A program made the translations under genes and the position numbers. Shown here in pieces: positions 25,421 through 34,324 of a stretch of 64,000 nt of DNA. The first letter of the stretch is position 1. Every line of letters starts with the position of its first letter. This DNA is from Pseudovibrio sp. Tun.PSC04-5.I4 (GTDB lineage Bacteria; Pseudomonadota; Alphaproteobacteria; Rhizobiales; Stappiaceae): the NCBI RefSeq assembly GCF_900104145.1, contig NZ_FNLB01000006.1, positions 2,802,501-2,866,500 of the forward strand, given 5' to 3'. The notes beneath the pieces were generated by a model. That model saw only the letters and a list, made by a program, of their open reading frames with translations. It ran no database searches and was not told where the DNA came from.

Positions 25421-25453
25421 CCTGAAAACCGGGGTGCGCGGTGCCTTTTCAGG
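25421..25453 (-). promoter_or_regulatory. Hairpin in the pnp leader
   Basis: CCTGAAAA (25421-25428) pairs with TTTTCAGG (25446-25453) around a GC-rich loop, about 90 bp upstream of the pnp start. It is a candidate RNase III processing site by analogy with enterobacterial pnp leaders. Confidence 0.4.
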
Positions 25454-25608
25454 CGGAACGATTGCGGGCAAGACAACAAGAAACTCAAATGCACTTAAGT
25501 TTCTGGCAATCCTGCCAGGTCCCCATTCGCCTGTCTTCATTCTGGAAAAGAACTGCCTTCTCCAAAACAACCTCACATAACTTCAACAGATATATGAGTA
25601 ATTTAAGC

Positions 25609-25639
25609 AAAACGCGGCAAGCTTGCGCTGCCGCGTTTT
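25609..25639 (-). terminator. rpsO-pnp intergenic terminator/processing hairpin
   Basis: An 11-bp perfect stem (AAAACGCGGCA 25609-25619 with TGCCGCGTTTT 25629-25639) begins 13 bp after the rpsO stop. The T-rich 3' side on the minus strand fits an intrinsic terminator that partly separates rpsO from pnp. Confidence 0.75.
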
Positions 25640-25651
25640 AAAAACTTCGTC

Positions 25652-25921
25652 TTAGCGACGAATGCCGAGACGCTCGATAAGGGTCTGGTAGCGAGCAACG
25701 TCTTTGCCCTTGACGTAGTCAAGAAGCTTACGACGAAGTGCAACCATTTTAAGAAGACCACGACGTGAGTGGTTGTCTTTCTTGTGGCCCTTGAAGTGCT
25801 CAGTCAGAACTGTAATGCGGTGTGTAAGGATAGCAACCTGTACTTCCGGGGAACCAGTGTCGCCTTCTTTGATCGCAAATTCTTTGATCAGTTCAGTCTT
25901 TTTTTCTAGCGTAATCGACAT
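25652..25921 (-). CDS. rpsO: 30S ribosomal protein S15
   Basis: 89-residue primary 16S rRNA-binding protein of the small-subunit platform. Length and sequence are standard: the FAIKEGDTGSPEVQVAILTHRI segment and HKKDNHSRRGLLKMVALRRKLLDYVK are diagnostic. It lies between truB and pnp on the same strand, the order found in most Proteobacteria. A 355-bp gap separates it from truB, so it probably has its own promoter. Confidence 0.98.
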   Translation of the reverse strand: MSITLEKKTELIKEFAIKEGDTGSPEVQVAILTHRITVLTEHFKGHKKDNHSRRGLLKMVALRRKLLDYVKGKDVARYQTLIERLGIRR

Positions 25922-26276
25922 CGAGTTTTCCTTGTATTTTCATAGCAGTTTTCACTGCACATATAATTCACACCATCGAAATGGAGCGGTGCTCTTTCAC
26001 AGAGCAATGTACTGATCTCGGGCAATGCCAAGATGTCGTCTAGCGAAGTCAGGCCAGCACATATTGACCGAAGAAGCATACACTTCCCGGCGGCGGGACT
26101 ATGACTGAAAACCCCTCAAAAAACCAGAGGAATCTTAGTGTAACAAATTTCAATTTTCCAACCTACTTTGAAACCATAGGTATCAAGTTGGATCCGAATA
26201 TTTGTGCCCCAATGAAGCACCTCTTTCCAATCATTTAGTAGGTCGGAGCATCGTATTCAATTCATGCTTTTTTGCA
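25922..26276. other. Intergenic region between truB and rpsO
   Basis: 355 bp without a gene I can support. A short ATGC/GCAT hairpin near 26262-26275 follows truB, and a CCTC/GAGG hairpin near 26115-26132 is followed by T residues on the minus strand. The remainder should hold the rpsO promoter. Confidence 0.45.
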
Positions 26277-27254
26277 TCAGTGATTAAACACGCGTTTGGG
26301 TTGGAACTCTCCTTTGGAGACCTCGCCGAATGCAATCAGCTTTCCGCCAGAAACCACATAGATTTCCTCAGGACCGATCGGAGCATCCGCGCCCCTTAAC
26401 AAAATCGAGTTTCCCCGTCTCACACGCGCTGCGGCGTCCGAGGTGATTCTGAGCTCAGTCAACTGGTAGAGTGCTGTTTCGACTGGCTTGATCGTTTCCA
26501 TCAGAGCTGCGTTTTCGAGCGGATTTTCGAAAGGAGATTCCTCACCTTCTTCGCAGTCCACCTTCATCGCTTCTTTTGCGGCACGCAGCTCGTCAAGAGT
26601 TACCATTTGCTCTTCACCAAATGGGCCAACAAGCAATCTACGGAGTTCCGTTACGCAGCCGCATGTTCCGAGACGCTCACCCAGATCTCGCGCAAGGGCA
26701 CGAACATAGGTCCCTTTCCCACACTCAGCTTCAAAGATCGCACGATTTTCATCAGGGCATTCAATAAGATCAAGGCGGTGGACTTCAATAGTACGCGGCT
26801 CAAGCTTTACGTCCTCGCCACTACGTGCCAGATCGTACGCTCTATTACCATCCACTTTGATTGCCGAGAAAATCGGAGGCGTCTGCTCGATGGATCCGCA
26901 GAACTCAGATAGAACCGCAGTGATCTCGTCAACCGACGGACGAACGTCGGAAGTTTTAACCGGCTCGCCTTCAGCATCATCAGTCGTGGTCTGCGTGCCC
27001 CAAGTTACCTCAAAACGATAAACCTTGCGCCCATCCATGACATAAGGAACTGTTTTAGTTGCTTCTCCGAAAGCAATAGGCAGACACCCTGTTGCGAGGG
27101 GATCAAGCGTTCCTGCGTGTCCAACCTTCTCAGGATGGAATATTCTCTTCAACTGACTCAACGCATCGTTAGAGGTCAGGTTCAGAGGTTTGTCCAGAAC
27201 GAGCCAACCGTTTACCGAAAAACGGGGCCTGCGTCGCTGTTGCTTCCGCGCCAT
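26277..27254 (-). CDS. truB: tRNA pseudouridine(55) synthase
   Basis: Makes pseudouridine 55 in the T loop of tRNAs. The 325-residue protein carries the catalytic Asp in KVGHAGTLDPLATGCLPIAFG and the family's DKPLNLTSNDALSQLKRIF start. A C-terminal part (about 230-325) ends in a PUA-like region. An acidic insert (CEEGEESPFENPLENAA) near residue 235 is lineage-specific. It is preceded by rbfA (55 bp), continuing the nusA-infB-rbfA-truB cluster. Confidence 0.97.
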   Translation of the reverse strand: MARKQQRRRPRFSVNGWLVLDKPLNLTSNDALSQLKRIFHPEKVGHAGTLDPLATGCLPIAFGEATKTVPYVMDGRKVYRFEVTWGTQTTTDDAEGEPVKTSDVRPSVDEITAVLSEFCGSIEQTPPIFSAIKVDGNRAYDLARSGEDVKLEPRTIEVHRLDLIECPDENRAIFEAECGKGTYVRALARDLGERLGTCGCVTELRRLLVGPFGEEQMVTLDELRAAKEAMKVDCEEGEESPFENPLENAALMETIKPVETALYQLTELRITSDAAARVRRGNSILLRGADAPIGPEEIYVVSGGKLIAFGEVSKGEFQPKRVFNH

Positions 27255-27309
27255 ACTGCTATGCTCTTATTCGTAAAATCTTTGAGTGATCTAAAACTAA
27301 TGACCGGAT

Positions 27310-27747
27310 TTAATCGCGGTCATTACCCTCTTGATCTTCGTCCTCGATGCCACCGTCAGCCCAGTCCTTGCGGATGACAGGCTCGAGCAAAAGGCGGGAG
27401 ATCAGGTCATCGTCATCAAACCGTGTATCGGCCACAAAGCGCAGATCGCATGTGTATTTCGTGGTGACACGTCGTGCGACTTGACCGCGAAGATATCTTG
27501 CGTTGCGTTTAAGCGCCTCGATCACCACGGCAACATCTTGTCCGCCCATTGGCATAACCAAGACATCGGCCCACCGAAGGTCAGGTGACATGCGAACTTC
27601 CGGCACAGTTACTATAACGCCTTCCAGATCCGGATCAGTAATTTGCCCACGGGTTAGGATGTCAGACAGTTCTTTTCGAACAAGCTCGCCCACACGCAAT
27701 TGGCGCTGAGACGGCTGACCTGCAAATTCATCGCGTGTTTTCGCCAT
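27310..27747 (-). CDS. rbfA: Ribosome-binding factor A
   Basis: Late-stage 30S maturation factor with a KH-like fold, 145 residues. The start (SQRQLRVGELVRKELSDIL) and the core (VTVPEVRMSPDLRWADVLVMPMGG) are typical. The acidic tail ending in IEDEDQEGNDRD is common in Alphaproteobacteria. It lies 106 bp after infB and 55 bp before truB on the same strand. Confidence 0.96.
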   Translation of the reverse strand: MAKTRDEFAGQPSQRQLRVGELVRKELSDILTRGQITDPDLEGVIVTVPEVRMSPDLRWADVLVMPMGGQDVAVVIEALKRNARYLRGQVARRVTTKYTCDLRFVADTRFDDDDLISRLLLEPVIRKDWADGGIEDEDQEGNDRD

Positions 27748-27853
27748 TTTTGTCTCTCAATTTGCTTTGAGTTTGGAACAACAGAGCGCCGACGAGGATA
27801 AATCCACGCCGGCGCTGCTGAATGTTTATATCACTCGTTTGCTCTGCACTCTG

Positions 27854-30800
27854 TTAGAGGGAGCGAGCGATCTCTTCTACACGGAAGCACTCGATAACGT
27901 CACCGGCGCGCATATCCTTGTAGTTCGTGAAGTTCATGCCGCATTCAACACCGGATTCAACCTCTTTGACTTCATCTTTGAAGCGCTTGAGTGTACCCAG
28001 CTCACCTTCGTGGATGACGACATTGTCACGCAGCAAGCGAACTTGTGCGCCACGCTGAACGACACCTTCGGTGACGAGACAACCAGCAACACGACCGATT
28101 TTGGTGATGTTGAAGATTTCTCTGATGTCAGCGTTACCGAGGAAGGTTTCGCGACGCTCTGGTGCAAGCATACCAGACATAGTGGACTTCACATCGTCGA
28201 TGAGGTCGTAAATCACGCTGTAGTAGCGGATCTCGACGCCTTCGCGGCGCGCAGCTTCCTGAGCCTGTTTGTTGGCACGTACGTTGAACGCCATGATTGG
28301 TGCTTTGGATGCAATCGCCAGAGTAATGTCGCTCTCGGTGATACCGCCAACGGAAGCTGCCACAACACGTGCGCCGACTTCGTCGTTGCCAAGTTCTTCG
28401 AGTGCACCCTGGATTGCTTCGGCAGAACCCTGCACATCTGATTTGACGATGAGCGGGAATTCTTTTTTGCCTTCTTCCTGCAAGCCCTTCATCATCGCTT
28501 CCAAAGAACCACGAGAGCCAGCAATACGTGCTGCCATCTTGTCGCGCTTCTGACGATGACGATATTCAGAAATCTCGCGAGCACGGCCTTCGTTTTCTAC
28601 GACTGCAACCATGTCGCCAGCAGATGGTGTTGCTTGGAAGCCAAGAACTTCAACAGGTTTGGAAGGATCAGCTTCCTTAACCGGTTTACCGTTCTCGTCG
28701 AGCATTGCACGAACACGACCCCATTCGGAACCAGCGATGACAACATCACCAACCCGAAGTGTACCCTTCTGAACCAGAACGGTAGCAACCGGACCGCGAC
28801 CGACATCGAGCTTAGCTTCGATAACAGTACCTTCAGCGGCACGGTCAGGGTTCGCTTTCAGCTCAAGAACTTCAGCCTGCAGCAGGATCATTTCGATCAG
28901 CTTATCAAGGTTGGTGCCTTCTTTAGCAGAGACCTCAACATCGATAACATCACCACCCATTGTTTCAACAACAAGGTCTTCACGAAGAAGATCGTTGCGA
29001 ACACGGGAAGGATCTGCGCCTGGTTTATCCATTTTGTTGATCGCGATGATGAGCGGGACACCAGCAGCTTTTGCGTGAACAATAGCTTCTTTTGTCTGTG
29101 GCATCACACCATCATCAGCAGCAACCACAAGGATCACAATATCTGTAGATTTAGCACCACGAGCACGCATCTGAGTAAAGGCCGCGTGACCAGGAGTATC
29201 GATGAAGGTGACCTTCTGGCCATTCTGCTCGACTTGGTATGCACCAATATGCTGCGTAATGCCGCCGGCTTCACCGGAAGCAACGTTTTCCTTACGGAGC
29301 GCATCGAGAAGAGATGTCTTACCGTGATCAACGTGACCCATGATTGTAACAACCGGTGGACGGCTGGACAGATCAGTGTCGATGTCTTCAACGGTGAAGA
29401 GACCTTCTTCCACGTCAGATTCGGATACACGTTTAACGGTGTGACCCATTTCTGCAGCGATCAGTTCGGCGGAGTCAGCATCAATCACGTCGTTGATTTT
29501 CATCATCTGACCCTGCTTCATCAGCAGTTTGATGACGTCAACAGCACGTTCAGACATACGCTGAGCAAGATCTTGAATCGTGATCACTTCCGGGAGGATA
29601 ACTTCACGCGCAACCTTCTCACGAACAACCTTCTGACCCTTACGCTTTTCTTTCTCACGACGACGGCGCATGGATGCCAATGAACGGTTACGACCTTCAT
29701 CACCACCAGTTGCACGTGTAATCGTCAGTTTTGACTTACGACGATCATCGTTGCCTTTTGGCGTTGGCTTAGCAGCAACGATTGGCTTTTTAGGACGCAA
29801 TGCCGGCTTAAGTGCCTTTTTGCTAACTTCCTTGCCAGTTTCCATGCTTTCGGCCGGAGCTGCAGTAACACCACCTGGACGACCACCGGCACCTGTTCGA
29901 GCACCTGGACGCGGAGCATCCAAACGTGGTGGCTTACCATCGCGCATTGGCGGACGGCCAGTGCGATCACCTGCCGGACGAGGACTACGATCACCTGCCG
30001 GACGAGGACCACGATCACCTGCTGGACGAGGACCACGATCACCTGCTGGACGAGGACCACGATCACCTGCTGGACGAGGACGATCACCTACTGGACGAGG
30101 ACCACGATCACCTGCTGGACGAGGACGATCACCTGTACGAGCAGGGCGTTCTTCACGCGGTGCAGATTTAGGCGCTGCAGCGGCTTTCGCTGCTGCTTCC
30201 GCATCAGCTTTTGCTTTTGCTTCAGCTTCAGCCTTTGCACGAACGGCAGCTTCTGCAGCTTCAATTTTTGCGCGAGCTTCGTCTTCTACGCGTTGTTTTT
30301 CTGCTTCGACAGCACGCTGCGCAGCGAGAATTTCCTGACGTTTCGCTTCTTCTGCGCGACGCTTAGCATCCTCAACATCGCGAATCTTAGCCATTTTCAG
30401 TGCTGCGAGACGAGCGTCTGCTTCACCTTTGGTCAAGGTTTTCAGAACAGCACCACCGTTCTGACCGCCATTACCACTGCGGCGAGGACCGCTACGTTGA
30501 CTGTTACTGTTGTTGTTGCGGGTGCCACCACGGGCGCCGCCTTCATTACGCTTCTGAGCATCACCCGCACCACGGCGAGCTTGCTGAGGACCGCGTTCCT
30601 GCGGCTGTCCCGGGCGCTTTTCTGTGCGTGCCGGAGAAGCTGCAGGAGCAGAAGGGGAAGCAGCAGCAGGCGCAGGTGCAGGTGTCGCGGTGCCTTCTTG
30701 GCCCGGCACAACTACACGGCGCTTCTTCTTTTCCACGACGACTGCCTTTGAGCGGCCGTGGGAAAAGCTCTGCTTTACAGTGCCCTTCTCAACGCTGCCT

Positions 30801-30871
30801 CCAAGTTTGAGGCCCAGCGTCTTTTTTTCCCCGCCGGTAGGATTGTCGTGGTTATCTTTGGTATCGCTCAT
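27854..30871 (-). CDS. infB: Translation initiation factor IF-2
   Basis: GTPase that brings initiator tRNA to the 30S subunit. I start it at the ATG at 30871 (1005 residues, MSDTKDNHDNPTGGEKK); the longer frame to 31006 runs into ylxR. The N-terminal half is low-complexity. It holds an Ala/Pro region, an Ala/Glu/Lys helix (AEAAVRAKAEAEAKAKADAE), and an 8-residue tandem repeat of GDRGPRPA type encoded at about 29960-30135. The IF2_N domain follows, then the G domain with GHVDHGKT, and domains II-IV. It is seven bases downstream of ylxR. Confidence 0.97.
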   Translation of the reverse strand: MSDTKDNHDNPTGGEKKTLGLKLGGSVEKGTVKQSFSHGRSKAVVVEKKKRRVVVPGQEGTATPAPAPAAASPSAPAASPARTEKRPGQPQERGPQQARRGAGDAQKRNEGGARGGTRNNNSNSQRSGPRRSGNGGQNGGAVLKTLTKGEADARLAALKMAKIRDVEDAKRRAEEAKRQEILAAQRAVEAEKQRVEDEARAKIEAAEAAVRAKAEAEAKAKADAEAAAKAAAAPKSAPREERPARTGDRPRPAGDRGPRPVGDRPRPAGDRGPRPAGDRGPRPAGDRGPRPAGDRSPRPAGDRTGRPPMRDGKPPRLDAPRPGARTGAGGRPGGVTAAPAESMETGKEVSKKALKPALRPKKPIVAAKPTPKGNDDRRKSKLTITRATGGDEGRNRSLASMRRRREKEKRKGQKVVREKVAREVILPEVITIQDLAQRMSERAVDVIKLLMKQGQMMKINDVIDADSAELIAAEMGHTVKRVSESDVEEGLFTVEDIDTDLSSRPPVVTIMGHVDHGKTSLLDALRKENVASGEAGGITQHIGAYQVEQNGQKVTFIDTPGHAAFTQMRARGAKSTDIVILVVAADDGVMPQTKEAIVHAKAAGVPLIIAINKMDKPGADPSRVRNDLLREDLVVETMGGDVIDVEVSAKEGTNLDKLIEMILLQAEVLELKANPDRAAEGTVIEAKLDVGRGPVATVLVQKGTLRVGDVVIAGSEWGRVRAMLDENGKPVKEADPSKPVEVLGFQATPSAGDMVAVVENEGRAREISEYRHRQKRDKMAARIAGSRGSLEAMMKGLQEEGKKEFPLIVKSDVQGSAEAIQGALEELGNDEVGARVVAASVGGITESDITLAIASKAPIMAFNVRANKQAQEAARREGVEIRYYSVIYDLIDDVKSTMSGMLAPERRETFLGNADIREIFNITKIGRVAGCLVTEGVVQRGAQVRLLRDNVVIHEGELGTLKRFKDEVKEVESGVECGMNFTNYKDMRAGDVIECFRVEEIARSL
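29960..30135 (-). repeat. 24-bp tandem repeat inside infB
   Basis: About seven near-identical copies of a 24-bp unit encode GDR-x-PRPA octapeptides in the disordered IF-2 N-terminal region; some units are shortened to GDRPRPA. The central copies differ by one or two bases, which points to recent slippage-type expansion. Confidence 0.85.
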
Positions 30872-30878
30872 ATTGCCT

Positions 30879-31526
30879 TCAGTCCTGCGCCACTGCACCC
30901 TTTGTACCGTCGTCATCAGCTTCGACAGGAATTTCTCGGTACTGCGCAAGCCGTTGCGCATGCTTCGAAAAATTCCTACCTGCCTCGCCGGCCAGCAGTA
31001 CAGCATGTATAACGTTTGCTCGACCCAAATGCGTACTCATTTGATCCGAGGTAAACAGGCGGATCACGCTGAGACGATCCACCTTGCCAAATCTTGAAGC
31101 GGCAACGGCCGCCAACTTACGCACGCCATCTTCCGAGGCTTCAATCACGTGCACCAGAGCAAGAACTCTCTCTTTTTTGAGAGCTGCCTCAACTTTCGAA
31201 AAGCCGACAATTAAGTCACCCGCTTTCCGGCTCATGGACAATGCGCCCAGAGCTGCCTGCTCTAGCAGTTCGTCAGTGTGGTCGGCCAAACCGTCTTCAG
31301 CGTTAACCTGCTCCTTAAAGCCTCTCGAAAAAGCGCGCCTTTTTATCGCTTCTTGCAAAACAGACTTCTTTGCCGTCACCCATACCCCACGTCCTGGGAG
31401 GGTGCTTTTGAGATCTATAACAACAGTTTTGTCAGGAGCCATAACGAATCTGAGAAGATCTTTCACCGGTAGAACTTCACGCGTAACTGCGCAGGTCCGT
31501 TCTGTCGGTTCATTTTTTCTCGGCAC
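30879..31526 (-). CDS. ylxR: YlxR/L7Ae-type RNA-binding protein
   Basis: 215-residue fusion. The N-terminal YlxR (DUF448) domain has RTCAVTREVLPVKDLLRFV and LPGRGVWV. A C-terminal L7Ae-like domain (LGALSMSRKAGDLIVGFSKVEAAL) is joined as in many Alphaproteobacteria. Known homologues bind RNA or RNase P, and the place between nusA and infB is conserved. I favour the GTG at 31526 with GGGA upstream; a TTG at 31544 without a ribosome site is the alternative. The C-terminal tail after about residue 190 is acidic. Confidence 0.87.
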   Translation of the reverse strand: MPRKNEPTERTCAVTREVLPVKDLLRFVMAPDKTVVIDLKSTLPGRGVWVTAKKSVLQEAIKRRAFSRGFKEQVNAEDGLADHTDELLEQAALGALSMSRKAGDLIVGFSKVEAALKKERVLALVHVIEASEDGVRKLAAVAASRFGKVDRLSVIRLFTSDQMSTHLGRANVIHAVLLAGEAGRNFSKHAQRLAQYREIPVEADDDGTKGAVAQD

Positions 31527-31656
31527 TTCGTTATCCCAATCCAACTATTGTTGTTATTTTTCATTAAGTTACAGGGGTGTAGAGTCTCGCAGCACCTTGC
31601 TACAAATTCAACACACCCCCGCATAAAACCTTTTTTCTGCAGTTTAACACTACAGA

Positions 31657-33375
31657 TTACTCAGAGGACTGATCGCTTTTTTCGTCTTCTGCAACGCTCT
31701 CTTGCGCCAATTCCTCATCAACGTCAACCGCAGTCTCGTCGAATGTTTCGGCTTCGATGGTTTCTTCGTCGCCTTCATATTCGCCGTCTTCACTGCTCAG
31801 CTCTTCTTCAGAAACCTCAATGAGGTCCTCTGCAGAGATCCAACCAGCTGCTACACGAGCTGACATTACGATGCTTTCAGCATCTGCGCGAGCCATATCG
31901 AAGCCGCTCAGAGTTCCCTCAACGCGAATAGTTTCTTTATCCTTACGTTCCGTCCAGCCTACGAGATCGTCAGCTGCACAACCAGCAAGGTCTTCCATGG
32001 TTTTGATTTCATCTTTACCCAACGCCACGAGCATAGCAGAGGTAAGACCAGGGACCTGAACAAGCTCGTCAGAAACACCTAGTTTGCGACACTCTTCTAC
32101 AAGTTTCGCTTCCTGCTCTTCCAGATACTCACGTGCGCGAGCTTGAATTTCGTCGGCGGTTTCTTCGTCGAAGCCTTCAATGGAGGAGATTTCTTCGATG
32201 TCAACGTACGCGACTTCCTCGACAGAAGTAAAGCCTTCAGATGCGAGAAGTTGAGAAACCAGCTCGTCAACATTAAGCGTGTTTTGGAATAGATCGGAGC
32301 GAACCTGGAATTCCTTCTGACGCCGCTCGGATTCTTCCGCTTCCGTCATAATGTCAATACCCCAACCTGTCAGCTGAGAGCCGAGGCGGACGTTCTGACC
32401 ACGACGACCGATTGCCAGAGACAACTGATCGTTAGGAACAACAACTTCAATCCGTTCTGAATCTTCGTCAATAACAACTTTTGATACTTCAGCTGGCTGA
32501 AGCGCATTAACAATGAAGGTTGCGGCATCATCATTCCAAGGAATAATGTCGATCTTTTCGCCCTGAAGCTCACCTACTACGGCTTGCACACGGGAACCGC
32601 GCATACCAACACAAGCGCCAACCGGATCAATTGAACTATCATTGGATAGAACAGCTATCTTAGCGCGAGAACCCGGATCACGAGCGACAGCTCTAATCTC
32701 GATCACGCCATCATAAATTTCTGGCACTTCCTGAGCGAAGAGCTTCGCCAGGAACTGCGGGTGTGTACGGGACAGGAATACCTGCGGCCCGCGCTGTTCG
32801 CGACGCACATCAAAAATGAGTGCACGAATACGATCACCGTTGCGGAAGATTTCGCGAGGGATCAATTCATCGCGGCGAACGACTGCTTCGCCCTTACCGG
32901 TATCAACAACAACGTTGCCGTATTCAACACGCTTAACGACGGCATTAAGAACTTCACCGATACGATCTTTGAATTCATCGTACTGCTGATCGCGTTCTGC
33001 TTCGCGAACCTTTTGAACGATAACCTGCTTTGCAGACTGCGCGGCAATACGGCCGAAATCCAAAGGAGGCAATGGATCTGCCATAAAATCGCCAACGGTT
33101 GCATCTGGGTTACGCTCTTGCGCATCAACCAGAGCAATCTCAGTGGAGATATTTTCGACAATATCGACGACCTGCAGCAAGCGCTGGAGACGGATCTCGC
33201 CAGTTTTAGGGTTGATCTCTGCCCGAACTTCAGTTTCAGAGCCATAGCGAGAGCGAGCGGCCTTTTGAATTGCATCTTCAAGAGCGCCAATCACGATACT
33301 ACGGTCAATCGATTTTTCACGGGCGACCGCCTCAGCGATCTGCAGCAGTTCTAAACGGTTTGCGCTGATAGCCAT
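31657..33375 (-). CDS. nusA: Transcription termination/antitermination protein NusA
   Basis: 572-residue RNA polymerase-binding factor. It has the N-terminal domain (RLELLQIAEAVAREKSIDRS), the S1 domain, two KH domains (RRGQNVRLGSQLTGWGIDI in the second) and two helix-hairpin-helix AR-like repeats. A very acidic tail of about 60 residues (SEEELSSEDGEYEGDEE and on) is characteristic of rhizobial NusA. GGAG lies ten bases before the ATG. It lies downstream of rimP (117 bp) in the rimP-nusA-ylxR-infB operon. Confidence 0.97.
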   Translation of the reverse strand: MAISANRLELLQIAEAVAREKSIDRSIVIGALEDAIQKAARSRYGSETEVRAEINPKTGEIRLQRLLQVVDIVENISTEIALVDAQERNPDATVGDFMADPLPPLDFGRIAAQSAKQVIVQKVREAERDQQYDEFKDRIGEVLNAVVKRVEYGNVVVDTGKGEAVVRRDELIPREIFRNGDRIRALIFDVRREQRGPQVFLSRTHPQFLAKLFAQEVPEIYDGVIEIRAVARDPGSRAKIAVLSNDSSIDPVGACVGMRGSRVQAVVGELQGEKIDIIPWNDDAATFIVNALQPAEVSKVVIDEDSERIEVVVPNDQLSLAIGRRGQNVRLGSQLTGWGIDIMTEAEESERRQKEFQVRSDLFQNTLNVDELVSQLLASEGFTSVEEVAYVDIEEISSIEGFDEETADEIQARAREYLEEQEAKLVEECRKLGVSDELVQVPGLTSAMLVALGKDEIKTMEDLAGCAADDLVGWTERKDKETIRVEGTLSGFDMARADAESIVMSARVAAGWISAEDLIEVSEEELSSEDGEYEGDEETIEAETFDETAVDVDEELAQESVAEDEKSDQSSE

Positions 33376-33492
33376 TTCTCGTCAACTCCTTCACGCCCTG
33401 CTTACTTTCACACTAGCAGGAACATCAAAACAAAAGGGAGGCTCTCTAGCAGCAGAACCGCCCATATCCCATTGCGCAACAAAAACAGTTAA

Positions 33493-34113
33493 TCAGTGTT
33501 CTTGATAACTATCATCATCCGTAGACTCTCCACGGGCTGCTTTTGCGGCTTTATCGGCCTTTAGGGCCGCATCAATCAGTTCATCCGTCAAAACCAGCGT
33601 TGCTGATCCAACTTCGTCGAGCGGCAGTCGCGCGGTGTCATCCTGACCTTCTGGAACGTCCGTCATTTTCAAAACGGCACATCCATCTTCAACAGCGATA
33701 ATTTTCCCACGATACCGCTTGCGTCCTGCTTGCGGAACCGACATTTCAATCTTCACAACATGTCCGGCCCAGCCAACAAAGTCGCCAGCACGAACGAGTG
33801 GGCGATCGATGCCCGGGGAAGAAACTTCGAGGTGATATGCCTCGCTAATCGGGTCGTCCACATCCAGCGCCGGAGAAACTGCGTGGCTGATTTCTTCGCA
33901 ATCTTCAACAGCCATTGTCCCATCCGGACGCTCAGCCATAATTTGAAGGGTGCAGCCGTTGTTTCCGTTCACACGGATGCGCACCAGCCGGTAGCCCAGA
34001 TCTTCTACAACTGGTTCGACAATTTCAGCTACGCGGGCTTCTAAACCCTTTTCTTTTACAATCCGGGGATCGTTTTCGTCCACTTGGTACCTATCGACTT
34101 TATGCAAAGACAC
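33493..34113 (-). CDS. rimP: Ribosome maturation factor RimP
   Basis: Needed for 30S subunit assembly. 206 residues, with the first domain (LEARVAEIVEPVVEDLGYRLVRI), the DPISEAYHLEVSSPGIDRPL signature and a C-terminal SH3-like domain. A lineage-typical Lys/Ala extension (AALKADKAAKAARGES) ends the protein. The likely start is GTG at 34113. It is the first gene of the nusA-infB operon. A 9-bp hairpin in the leader (34140-34167) and the terminator of trmB (34184-34216) lie upstream. Confidence 0.94.
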   Translation of the reverse strand: MSLHKVDRYQVDENDPRIVKEKGLEARVAEIVEPVVEDLGYRLVRIRVNGNNGCTLQIMAERPDGTMAVEDCEEISHAVSPALDVDDPISEAYHLEVSSPGIDRPLVRAGDFVGWAGHVVKIEMSVPQAGRKRYRGKIIAVEDGCAVLKMTDVPEGQDDTARLPLDEVGSATLVLTDELIDAALKADKAAKAARGESTDDDSYQEH

Positions 34114-34139
34114 CCTTGGTGCTTTGTCAGTTATTTTCG

Positions 34140-34167
34140 GATACCTGAAAATCCATAATCAGGTATC
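34140..34167 (-). promoter_or_regulatory. Hairpin in the rimP leader
   Basis: GATACCTGA (34140-34148) pairs perfectly with TCAGGTATC (34159-34167) across a ten-base loop, 26 bp upstream of the rimP start. It could be an operator or an RNA structure that controls the nusA-infB operon. Confidence 0.35.
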
Positions 34168-34183
34168 AATACCGACTTAGCTA

Positions 34184-34216
34184 ATAAAAAAGAGCGGGCC
34201 CTTTTGGGGCCCACTC
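34184..34216 (-). terminator. Rho-independent terminator of trmB
   Basis: On the minus strand GAGTGGGCCC and GGGCCCGCTC form a ten-pair stem (one G:T) around five bases, followed by TTTTTTATT. It separates trmB from the rimP operon. Confidence 0.85.
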
Positions 34217-34324
34217 CTCAATGCTCTTAACTGAGCCGATAGAGAATTCGTACCAGCAATATAGTCATTTGACCGCTGTATGCAACAGAAAAACAAAGTG
34301 GCAGGAAACAAAAGCGAGTTGATT

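Noticed and set aside
29960..30135. CRISPR-like regular repeats
   Set aside because: The 24-bp units are contiguous with no spacers and keep the infB frame throughout; they are a coding tandem repeat.
30872..31006. Longer IF-2 starting at 31006
   Set aside because: It overlaps the ylxR coding region, and MSDTKDN at 30871 matches IF-2 N-termini.
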